Origin: Blattamonas nauphoetae
Lineage: Eukaryota; Preaxostyla; Oxymonadida
DNA length: 64,000 nucleotides
NCBI GenBank assembly: GCA_033064195.1
Contig: JARBJD010000142.1
Span: 116,263-180,262 of the forward strand
Reading direction: 5' to 3'
Shown one piece after another: positions 23,885-35,000 of the stretch. The stretch's first letter is position 1, and every line of letters starts with the position of its first letter. Made by a program: the position numbers and the translations under genes. The notes under the pieces were generated by a model, which saw only the letters and a program-made list of their open reading frames with translations, searched no databases and had not been told where the DNA came from.

Positions 23885-26078
23885 ATGCAACACGTACAGG
23901 ATGATCATTCCTCCGTCGATTTCTCTCCTCCAACGCATATAAATCAGAAAGGGTCAGTTATTGTCCCGACTATTGACCAACAATCTGAACCAAAAAAATC
24001 AGTCTGTTTTCTCATCCATTCAGTGCCCACTGAATCTACAATCAGGTCCAATCTCTTCTCGAAATGTTATCTGGACTGTCTCAATATTTTCGTTTCCTTG
24101 CTTCGAAAAGTCTGCTCGAAATGGCATCTCGTCTGAACTTCTCTCATTTTTCTCATCTTTTGATGAATCAGAATCACCAGATATGATTGATTTGATGATT
24201 GAGCTGGACTGTGTTCAATACCTTGCTATCTTTTGTGATCTTTCAAAGCCAGAATCATGTCCTGTTTGTTCTTCATTCTTTCGTCACACCCTTCCTCTCA
24301 GGAAGAACTCCCGAAACTCATTCTCATTCTCCGTATCTTCCTCCAATCTGTGAAACTTTATCATCCTATTGACAGTCGAATCATCATCAGTTGTGTGGAT
24401 GGAGATAGCTCAATCGTCGATCGCATCGTTCTTACTTCGTTGTCTTCAAGACTGCACATCAGAAAACATCCTGGAAATGGTATCTTTCTCTTACATCCTT
24501 CATATTTCATCCCTTTAGAGTGAATTATGCCTCCAAATGATGTGTTCGGATCACAAACTCTCGCAGATTCTGTTTTCCTCGAACCAGACGCTTATTCAAG
24601 ATATGTTTCAGAGATTTGAGGAAAAGCCACCATCAACCGTAGTTTTGAAAGTGTTGGCTCAGATGGCGTTCTCACCATGTCTGGAATTGGCAACACTTTC
24701 TCTTTCGACTCTCGCACAGCTCGCGGATGTTTCTCCAGATGAAATCTCGTTTCTTTCTCAGTTTACGATGTTTCCACGACGACTTTCTCACTCTCACCAT
24801 CGAATATTGTTCCCAATGCGACTTTGCCAAACGATCTCCAACAAGCTCCACATGATGAACAACCTTCTGCTAAATCATTCCATTGCTTCAGAGTATTCTA
24901 TTTTTTTCTTTTTCATGGTTTTTTCCTTCTCAGAACGCGCTTTCTTCATCTGGCAATGGTTCTTCTCTACAACTTGTTGTTCGTCGCTCCTAATTCGTCA
25001 AAATCAAAAGTATCGCCTCTTTTTTCCTCATTTTCATGCTCAGCTTGTGATAGATTGTGAATTGATTCCCTTAGCGAAGCAATTAATCAATACATTCTGC
25101 AATGTCGATTCTGACCACTCTAGTCCTGGTAATCGATTCTATATCCATGAAATAGTCAATATCTCCTGGACTCTCGTTACCGACGGTCTCGAAACCAGAT
25201 CATATTCTGTCTCTTCACTCGTAAAGTTGACATTCAATGACATGGAGGAATTGACAAGTCTTCTCGTCGGAACAAGAGGGAAGTTCCAACACACTGACCA
25301 TGTCAGTGATCTCATCTTTCTCGAGAAGTTTGTTTCGACCCAACGAAGCACGATCATTCCACTCCTCGAGCACGATCCTCTTGCAAGAATCTTCTCCGTC
25401 CAACGACCACAAACTGTCCCTTTATCGAATACCCTCTTTCACCTCCATCTGCTTTCGGTCATCACTCTTCTTCTCGAGTCACCTTTCAAGAATGAGAATT
25501 CCAAAGATCAAATCAGAACTGCTTCTTTTTGTGTCGAAAGAGTCCTGGATGTTGCCAAATCATACCTTTTCTTCATTCTTCCCAAAGAGAGTTTTTTGAA
25601 GGTTGATCCAGATGACATTTGGAACGTCACAAGAACGATCAGGAACCTCAACAATGCACTCACCGATCTGGAACAATTCGAGGCCAAACTTGGACGACTG
25701 GTGATTAAAGACCGAGAAGGATGGGAAGTTGCACGGATGACGGAAATCGAACGTGAGCAAACGCTGGAAGCACGACTCGAAAACATGTACCGACGAGACG
25801 AAGACATGCGGAAGAACGAGACCGAAGAATGGGAGCTCCGAAGAAGAAGACTGGGCGAGTGTGGGTTTGAAGATGCACTCGAAGCCAGAATGGCGACTCG
25901 TGGATACCTGGAAAATAATCAGAGATTCACGATGATACATGCGATGGAGAAGGAAGAGGGTATGAATTTCGACTTTTTTGAGGACGATGATTCAGAGGAT
26001 TCAGATTCTTCGGATGATTCGTCAAATTCTTCGAATTCTTCGGATGATTCAGATACTTCGGACTCCTCGGACTTTTAA
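23885..26078 (+). CDS. Helical-repeat family protein with charged C-terminal module, eight exons, 644 residues
   Basis: From ATG 23885 (MQHVQDDHSS), introns at 24023-24045, 24131-24171, 24264-24301, 24333-24375, 24480-24518, 24893-24933 and 25010-25043 (23-43 nt) give 1,935 nt, exactly 645 codons with the TAA. The 23-nt first intron and the choice of ATG are the weakest parts. The body is ARM/HEAT-like (VLKVLAQMAFSPCLELATLS). Near the end comes the family module: RRDEDMRKNETEEWELRRRR, FEDALEARMATRG and EEGMNFDF, then an acidic Asp/Ser tail (EDDDSEDSDSSDDSS). This is the most complete of the three family members here. The function is unknown; the fold suggests protein binding. Confidence 0.75.
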
Positions 26079-26458
26079 TGAATAACAAACCTCAGAAAAT
26101 CGAGAAGGAGGAATGGAAAATCACTCCCCGTTCATTCGTTCATTCATTCATTCGATTTTTCACGTCATTTGGTTTTCATTCAAGTACTTTATCAAGACTT
26201 AAAATCTAAAATGAAGGACTACATCTGTGAGTCCACTACAACAGCGGCATAAGGTTGTTGTTCTGTTTTTGCGGTTAATAGCGGAGCTGTTTTAAAAACC
26301 ATGATTCTGTCCTTTCTTTCAGTATTTTGTGAAGTTATCGTCATTCTCTTCATACCGGACTCTTTTTTGTCAAAAAGACTGTCAGTTGTGAAATGGTGTG
26401 ATTGATTGCCACAATACTGGCTTGAATCAGGTAATTCTGTTGGATGTGGGTTGATCTG
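26079..26458 (+). other. Intergenic with short ATTC repeats
   Basis: A short simple repeat of the TTCATTCA type lies near 26,130-26,155. Otherwise no gene, RNA or element is seen. The 3' part is probably the promoter region of the zinc-cluster gene. Confidence 0.4.
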
Positions 26459-29400
26459 ATGCCGAAAGGTCCGCAAATTCAAGAAGCATGTATTCAATGT
26501 CGCACCAGGTATTCACGATTCTTATTTATTTCGTTCTCTTGATTGTCAGGAAAGTAAGATGCAATGGGTACCATTTCTTCTCTCTTTCATCAACCCGATT
26601 TCTCATACTCAGAAAAGAACCGTGTTCTCAATGCCTTAAGAAAAAACTGGATTGTACATACAGTGGCGTTCCACTGAAACGTGGACCAAAGCCTCGAAAT
26701 GGTCTGTCTTCTGACTTCGCGATAAGCCACTCTTCACCAGTCCCTTCTGTTATCAATCTTCCGCTCCTCCAACCTGTACCCAATCATTTGGTCCCTCTCA
26801 ACCCCCTTCAGCAATCGATGACACAACCCCATGTCGGGACAATAATGACCAACAGAATCAGATTATCACGATTTCCCCGCAAAATTGAACAGCCACGACT
26901 GGCCCACACCCAATTCTATTTGAAAATCTACTATTCAGCATACAATGCCACTCAAAACATTTTCGGAGCATTTCCATCCTATTTCCTCTCTTTCCCGTTC
27001 GATGTCAAATCGTCAGTTGACAATACCCTCCGCTTCGTGCCCAAAGTTGGAGAAAAACATCGCCAAATGATAGAACTGTATTTTCAAGTGCTCCACTTCC
27101 AGTTTTATTCCATTATGTGCCTTGGATCAAGTGCAGTCAACCACACATCCATTGCGGACTATTGCAGAGAGGTCTCTTCCAACTATCTCACATTCCTCGT
27201 GACCCAGTTCACAGATTTCAAACTCTCTGAATTTGCTATGCACGTACAACGCCGACAGCTCGATGCACACCAACTTAAGTCGGTTGTCTTGATCCAATCT
27301 CTCTTCCGTGCTCTAATGGCCAGAAAGACGATTCAACCGGAGCATTGTGCGAGTCAGGTACTGAAGGAACAGTTAAACGAAATATTAACTCAATTACATG
27401 ATGAAGTTCTCCACACAAGCTTGAACCACTTCACTGTGGACTACACTCTCAGTGTGTATTGTACTATAGAATGGCTGCGCGCTCTGCAATTATTCCTTCT
27501 TATTGAAGCTCGGATAACAGAGACAGATTGTCCAGGAACACCGCAGGTCGAGATAGTCATGACGCAACTCACCCCTCTCCTTCGCTCGCCACTCCTCAAA
27601 CAATTGCAAAACAAGAAATCAACATTTTCTTTTCTCACACAAAATATCCCTCCGTCACCACAGCCAACCCTAAATCCTCATGTTCTCACCAACATTCTCA
27701 CCAAAATCCACCACATCCAACACGCCCTTCGAACAGACATTTCACAGCTCTCTCAACCTGCAATTCCATTCAACCAGTCGATGGTGGTGTTCGAGACTCA
27801 TCCAGATTCATCTGTCAAGGAGGCCGATGCCACTGAATTCGATCCCACTGTGACTTCGGAAAACAAGCCCTCTGTGGAAGAACAATCGAAAGAACTCCGT
27901 TTACAAGGCAATTCTCTTGAATACTTCCTATATTATCTCGGAACACAAGATACTTTCCACTTAATTGTTACGGTCTTGTTCATGTTCATGAACACGCCCG
28001 CCTCGTGGCGCCTACCCCCCTTCCACAAATTCGTATCCGTATGCGGAAAACTCTTCCACTTTATCGCTTCCGACACGGCCGTTACGACGGAAGTCAAGAT
28101 CCTCCACGAACTCATCGCGGTCGTTTGTCACCTCGTCTCAGCGCTTGAAATCGAACCATCGCCACATTTGGAACAAGAACTTTTCTTCAAAGTAACAACA
28201 CTGACACTTACACCAAATTCTCGCACATCACTCGTGAATTCATTCATCGTCTTGCAGGAACTGCTCAAACGCACTGGAGCGACAGAAAAACGTCGAGTTG
28301 CGAAAATTCCTGTCGAGAAGATCTCACAAAATACCCAACATAAACCCGAACAATCGACTTTTCGCGATAAATCCAGCATTTTCACTCCAATGTGGATCAA
28401 AGAAACGCAGACTATGAAACGCTCCATGGTCGTCGGAGACGAGTCCAAGCCGACTCTCCCAAAAGAAGAAATTATGCTCATCGACGACGACAAACCTCAG
28501 CCTTCCGAATCTCTGGCTGAAGCGAAAGAAGAGAAGGAGGAAGCTGAAACCAAATTTTTGTCGATTTTGTCCGAACCCACAAATCACGAATCTTCCGCCG
28601 ATCTGCTCTCCCTGGAAATCCCTCTTCTCATCGCAAAACCATATTTCAGCATAAACCACACAGGCCCATCGCCACACGAACTCATCTCGTCGATCATTCC
28701 GACACAGAAGACGATGGAGTTGGAAGAAGGGCTGGAATTGGACTCGATTTTTCAAGTTTTTGAGTCCGCTGAAACCATTCCAGACTTTCTCGATCGATTT
28801 GAAGCCCACATTCGTCTTCTCCAGTCGAGCCCCACAACTCCAATCGTTGTTCCCATCCCGCTCAACACAGAATCACTCACACAAAAAATGTGCGATGAAT
28901 TCAACATGCTCACCCTCTCTTCATATCACACAGAGCTCGCTGTATTCCTGCTCGGCGACGGACTGATTCAAGAAGGACTGAACACAGCCATCGCAGCAGC
29001 GACTAACCTTCACCACTACCTCCACGAGAATGGACTTCTGCGTTTCATGAACAGCGAGTTTGAAATGGGACAGTCGATGGTGTTGTATTCAATTTTTATC
29101 CAAATCTTCCTCCCGGACCAATCAGATGACCTCATCCACGTTCCCGAGAATCCTGTTTTTGGAGAGCCAGGTTCGTCAACAAGCTTATTGAAGCATTATC
29201 GGGAACATCGGTCGATGATGGGTGGAATTTCACCGTCGGACGATCTGACCAGACTTTTCTTCATTCGACAGACGTTCTGTCATCCAATCCATTCGACTGA
29301 TGATGCGGCTCCTAGACCACTTCCAGTCACTCCGCTGTTGTCGTCGAAAATTATCGCAACGCTCTCGCGACAGACGATAAGAAGCTGTTTATCGTGTCTG

Positions 29401-30272
29401 TTGACACTCACTCAAACGTTCAACATGCTGCGGATGATGCAGGATTCACTCGTGTTCCATATGCATCTATCGTCACTCTTGTTTCATTATTTGTCACACG
29501 CAATCGAGACCATGGACCAATCAGAGAAAGAAGTGAAAAGTGACGTCCAGGAGGAAGGAGAACACGCTGATGGGAAGAAAGACTTAACAAAAGAACCACC
29601 CGTGAACGATGTTGACTCCGATCTTGAGCCAATCATCGGTGAAGAACCGAACTTCGTCACAACACCACAATTCACCAACGCGAAGGCTGAATACGAGTCG
29701 CATCTGAAAATTGTGATTGATGCTGTTCGGGAGACTCCGGTGCTGAAGAGTCGATTGAAGGAAATGACAAAAGAGCTGACAGTTGCAACCAGCAATGAAA
29801 CCGAACGTCCTTCCTCCATCAATCCAACTCCAACCTCTCCCTCCGCCCTTTGGACTCCAACAACAGCCTATCAATCCACTCAACAGGAGCCTGCCCAATC
29901 TCCCTCCACTTCCTCCCATCGAACAGAAACAGGCACCTACTCCGAACATCTTCATCAACCCAGAATCCCCCGAGCCTTTCATCAGCAGTCAGAACTCGCC
30001 CATCCTCCCATTTGGATCAACCTCGCCTGGATACTTCGATTCGTCCACTCCAACGCCAGACAGCATGTCTTCCCCGTTCCACTTCTTCGAATCACTCCCC
30101 ATACAACTTCCTTTCCCACTACAACAATGTTTCCACATTCAGCTTCCCGACTGAGAGCTCAGCGGCGGAGTTCAGTCAAGCTGTGACGAATCAGTCGATT
30201 ACTTCACCCGAATTCCAGCTGCAATATCGCTCTTTGGGGAAGATCGAGAAGGAGGGCGAGGATTGGGAGTGA
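26459..30272 (+). CDS. Zn2Cys6 (Gal4-type) transcription-factor-like protein, about 1,240 residues
   Basis: The ATG at 26459 opens MPKGPQIQEACIQC. Introns at 26509-26549 and 26568-26612 (41 and 45 nt) split the zinc cluster. Spliced, it has six cysteines at residues 11, 14, 21, 27, 30 and 37, the CX2CX6CX5CX2CX6C pattern of fungal binuclear clusters, with the basic run RTRKVRC and a following KRGPKPRN. Such clusters bind CGG-type DNA half-sites. The long middle region is helical and may be a regulatory domain. From about 29,783 the most protein-like reading moves to another frame (proline-rich, QPLPPPFGLQQQ), and near 30,100 it moves again, ending EKEGEDWE at 30272. The first frame alone would end at 30186. 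No good splice sites explain these moves, so sequence errors or recent decay of the tail are likely. Confidence 0.75.
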
Positions 30273-30618
30273 TGGATCTTGTTTCGTGTCTTCTCGACTG
30301 TCTTCATGATTCAGGTATCGGAACTGCCTCTGTGAAAGACGGCAGACCGACAAATGCGATCTCTCATGCCACACTAAGAGTGTTTTCTTGCTTTTTAAGA
30401 GGTTTTCTGACTTTTTGACCACAATTTTCCTCGGTACATGCTGACCCCGGACCAGAAGACTCAGATTGTTTTGATTTTTGGTCAGCGATGATTGTGTTCT
30501 ATGCTTGCTTTGATTTTGATTTATCATTCGATTTGTTCTAGTACTATTTCCGTTTGTTATTCTTGATCTGTACCAGTGATTTCGAGACTTTTAACCAAAA
30601 TGTTTTCATCAAAAAGTT
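30273..30618 (+). other. Intergenic, no gene seen
   Basis: A/T-rich spacer between same-strand genes, with no protein-like frame, repeat or RNA signal. Confidence 0.4.
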
Positions 30619-31656
30619 ATGATTCCGATCAATCAGTCACCCTTTTCAATGTTCATGACAGAGCAAAATGTTGCTGAGGATTCCTCAGATACTCCTGACC
30701 CATACTCGGGCTTGAACGATTTTGAATATCTCGACACAGGCTTCTCATCTGGTGTGCTAGAAAACGAGAATGATTGGAACTCGTTCGTCGCTGACGATCA
30801 TTCAGCAAACCTGCCTTTTCTGTCTCCCTGCACGACTTCAACCATTCCTATTGGACCAGCCCTAACTCCAATATCTGGAATTCCCTTCTCTGAACGGAGT
30901 TTATCTGGCGAATCAGATCAGCCCCACAACACGGTCGGTGTTCCTCGTGAAGTCGTCTCTCAATCTCCTCCACCTCAAAGCGCAATGTCAATCTCACCAT
31001 TTCCTGCTGGTGCCCCTCCTTTACCACTACTTCTATCAATCCGATTCCCACTCCCAGAACGGCATCAATCATTTCCATCCGATGTCCACTTACCCGAATC
31101 CCCAACTGGAGGAAGAGTCGCAATAAAGGATCAGTCACAACTCCGGGGACCGATTGTGGGAGTGTCGATCAACGAATTGGAGTTTGTTGGAGTGACAAAG
31201 GGTGATTCGCGATTCTTGTTGAACCCAGCCTCGATGATCATCAGAGTGGGATCCTTTGCTGTCGAGATGGACTCTCATTTGGTTGGAAACGCGTCAGACC
31301 TTGGGATTCGCGTTTCTTCGTCGCATTTGTCAGAAAGATGGATGAATGATGCGTTACGGTCGGAAAACAACGGTTTATCGCTGAATTTGAGATATTCAGA
31401 CATTTCCTGCAGAGTGGGGCAAGAACGAACGCAGAATAAGACAAATGTTCAATATCTTGTGACAGTGACCATCAACTCTGTGAATCGAACGAACCGAGAA
31501 GGCCTGTGGTTTGGATCAAGTGTCTTGAGAATGATGAAGGGTGAAGAACCGGAACAAGTGAACATCCGAACAGTTGGAGTGATTGTTGAGAAAAACCGAC
31601 GCTCTGCTGAAGGATTTGCCAGATGGATCATTGACCGCTGGCCAGAAAAAGGGTGA
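30619..31656 (+). CDS. Hypothetical protein, 345 residues
   Basis: A single frame starts at an ATG (MIPINQSPFS). The first 160 residues are low-complexity, acidic and then Ser/Pro-rich, like an activation or linker region. Residues about 170-340 look globular, with alternating beta-type strands (GPIVGVSINELEFVGV, SMIIRVGSFAVEM, NVQYLVTVTINSV). I do not recognise the fold. A DNA-binding beta domain is conceivable next to the zinc-cluster gene, but this is a guess. No introns are needed. Confidence 0.6.
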   Translation: MIPINQSPFSMFMTEQNVAEDSSDTPDPYSGLNDFEYLDTGFSSGVLENENDWNSFVADDHSANLPFLSPCTTSTIPIGPALTPISGIPFSERSLSGESDQPHNTVGVPREVVSQSPPPQSAMSISPFPAGAPPLPLLLSIRFPLPERHQSFPSDVHLPESPTGGRVAIKDQSQLRGPIVGVSINELEFVGVTKGDSRFLLNPASMIIRVGSFAVEMDSHLVGNASDLGIRVSSSHLSERWMNDALRSENNGLSLNLRYSDISCRVGQERTQNKTNVQYLVTVTINSVNRTNREGLWFGSSVLRMMKGEEPEQVNIRTVGVIVEKNRRSAEGFARWIIDRWPEKG

Positions 31657-32069
31657 GACTGCAGAATTGGGAAGAAGCGCTTTGGATGGTTGCGTGTCTG
31701 GTGGTATAATTGTGTCTCATTTGGGGAGGCCGTTTTAAACACCAACACATTCATTCTTGATTTCATAGACTTTGTCGAGGATTTTCGACTCCTATTTCGT
31801 GAATGAGAGATAATCTGGGTTCCAGAGCAGGAGTTACTCGCTGGATACCACGTTCAATTGGAATTAGTTTCACATCTCTGTTTCGAAGAGGATTATTCAC
31901 TCCGATTCCAAAGCAATGAAAGGAACCACCTAGAGGAGGTGTGAAAACAAAATTGAGAGATTTCTGTTAATCAAAAATACGAATATAGACTGAAGAGAAC
32001 ATTTCGTTCTGATCTTCTGCGACGAGCGGGTTGGCAATAGCTACGGGCCAGATCAATTCAACCATCGTA
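31657..32069 (+). other. Intergenic, no gene seen
   Basis: No protein-like frame or repeat. The end of the stretch lies directly upstream of the start of the 652-codon gene. Confidence 0.4.
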
Positions 32070-35000
32070 ATGACCCAGATGAATCCAAACTACCTCCTCC
32101 TACCCGTCTTCGGGGACAATCCTAGTGTGATTTCCTGCATTTAATTCCGTACAGATGTGTTCATCATCAAAGACAAGGACAATTTTTCCCCAGATGAAAT
32201 CAGACTCTTTCTAAATGAAAAAGGCATCGATAGCAATGTTTACTCAAAAACACAAAAGAAAGACGCCTATTACACTTTGAAAGTTGACGATTCTCAGCCC
32301 AGTATGGAGGCCATGACTCAACTGTTGTGCAATGGCCCGTGTGTTGCTATCCACTCTTCCGTTCGCTTGTACAACTATCCCGTCACGATCCTTCCCCTCC
32401 TCACCCCAAAGAGCCTGCTCTTCACCACCGATACCCTCACTCTCACAAACTTCTGGAACAAACAACAAACAAGCATCTCTGCTGAGGTCCAAATCCTTCC
32501 TCTTCCTCAACAAGACCGGTCAGACGCATCCATCGCCATCTTTCCTGACAATAAGACCACCATCCAAGCCCATGACTCATTTACCAACAAGAAAATCAGA
32601 CAATATAATCCATGCCGCTTCGCCAGAATCTACGCGAAGCAAGACAATTTTGGGAATCGAATCGAAATGGAGATCACTTCCATCTCCCTTCCATCCAAAT
32701 CTCTGTCCTGTGTTGAGAAGGCGACAATCGTCAACTTGCTCAACCCGATAATCACCGAAGAGATCACCAAAGCCATCCAGCCTCACTTTCCAGTCGTCGA
32801 AGCGAAGGCCTTTTTGGAATGGAGAACCATCAAGAATGGCATCAAGTCCACATTCCGCTCATCCGAAGGGAATTGGACGAAAGATGAGTCCATAGCGAAG
32901 AAGACTTGCTTCACGGTTCGTCTCACTCCCTACCTCTTCGTCCATTATCACATCAATGAAATCACCACAGTGTTGAGCTGTGAGTTCAGAATCGTCCGAT
33001 CTCTCAGAACCATCGGAGGTGATGTCTCATTCACTTTCAAGTTCTGCACACTCAGTCGGACGGAGTTGGTCCAGGAAACGGGACTGACTATAGTTCATCA
33101 GCGTTTTCAACTATAGTTCATCAGTGACCCATTATCTGTTGTCAGTGAGTCGGATCTTCTTCTTTTCGTTCAAGATGGATAAATACCACCATAAGAAGTG
33201 CACTGATTCACCTTGGATGCCAACCTCGAGGAGTAGTCGACGACGATGATGAGGAAGACCAAGGGAAACATGCTGTGAAGAAGCAGTTCGACACCACGTG
33301 CACAATCGAATTCGTTGGGGTTCCAGTCGACGAGAGAGAGCCACAATCTTTCAACTCGCAATGTACCAGCTCCATCGGGCGAGGAAGGACTTGCTTGTAC
33401 TGTCGTTGTGTTTGTCAGTGAGAGACCTTGGATCGCGAAGCAGTAGTCGGGAGATGTCGACGAGAGGAGAACTGGAAGAAGTTGTTCCGATCCACTCTCC
33501 CCCAAAACAAGCGGCACTCCTTCGCACTTCGGGAGCAGAATGTGGGTGGGATCAGAAGAGGTGGAGGTTGAGGGCAAGAAATGAAAGGAAGTATACTGGA
33601 AGTGGAAGAACGAATGGGTTCAGAAGGAGGGATGACAGGGAAGTAAATTGTATATTTTGTGAACGGGAGGATCGAGATGCGTGAGATATCGATCAGCCTG
33701 CCATCAGCGTCAACCGGAGGAGGAACGATGAGGATGGTGTGGGGAAGAGGAGAGGTGGGGTTGAAGTCACTGTGGATCTCACAATCGAAGAGTGAGAAGT
33801 GCGATGAGTTTACGATCCACAGAATGATCTTCTCGTCGACCTGCTTCTGGTTCAATCCTGCATTCAGTCCAACACTCACCGACGAACAGCATTCATTCTT
33901 CCCTCCATCCGTGATGACCACACCGAGACCATCGAGCTACACGGCAGAAGAATCCACCCACACAGTTGAGACGAGTCAGACGATGACGAGTTGTAGAACA
34001 TGACAATCGAAGATGGAGCTGAGTCTGTTGAGACTGTCACTGCACTTTCTACAACTGCCCCGCCCGTTTCTTCATTTTTCATTGATTCGATTTGGTTGGA
34101 TCTGATCTTTGATAGTCAACCGGATCCCTCGTTGCCATGATATGGGTCTCTGATGAACTATAGTTGAAAACGCTGATGAACTATAGTCAGTCCCCCAGGA
34201 AACAGTCGAGAATCAACCTTCACGACGATCGTCCTCTCCATGCAATTCCATTTCTGTTCCTCCCTCCATAACCTTCACGAGCGGCAGAAATGTTTCTGGT
34301 CCTCCGTCTTTGACTGTCTACCCGAACATGCCATCTCCTCCTCCTTTCGCTTCTCGTTGCCCATCTCCTCCTGCCATGGTCGCCATCATTAACAACGAGG
34401 CCGCTCTCCTCCAATCGCCAACCGTCGGTCGTAACCAGTTCTTCGTCTCTCCTCCACCGCAACCACTTCTCTCTTTCCATGGATCTCAAAATCACGTCCC
34501 AATGACCAATTTCACCCTCTCTTCCACCCCAAACATGGCCTGTCGCACTCAATCCATCTCGCCTCCTTCCCAGCCTCTTCTCTCTTCCGTCGGATCCAGT
34601 CATTCAGCCGTCTCCTCTTTCAGCACCACTGATCCGAGACTCAATCCAAAAGCGACCACATTCGTTCCCAGACGCTTACAACAAACTCCAACTTCCAACC
34701 CTTCCACAAGTCACGCCCTCCCCGACTCTGCTGTCACCATTCCCTTTCTTTTCCCAAATCATGTGACTTCTCGCTCTTCCTCTCCCACCGACCACCATCC
34801 TCAAAATCCATCCACACCAATCATCGATGATTGTGGAAATCCATTCGATGAGGAGAGAAAACCCCTGTTTCTTGAAGATGGTGACAGTAATCAATTTGAT
34901 GATGATTTGGACACATTGACACTTGACGATGTGGATGGCGAAGAACGACATCTTTTCGATGATGATTTCACTGGAATCGCTTTTCGGGGAGAAGACAGTG

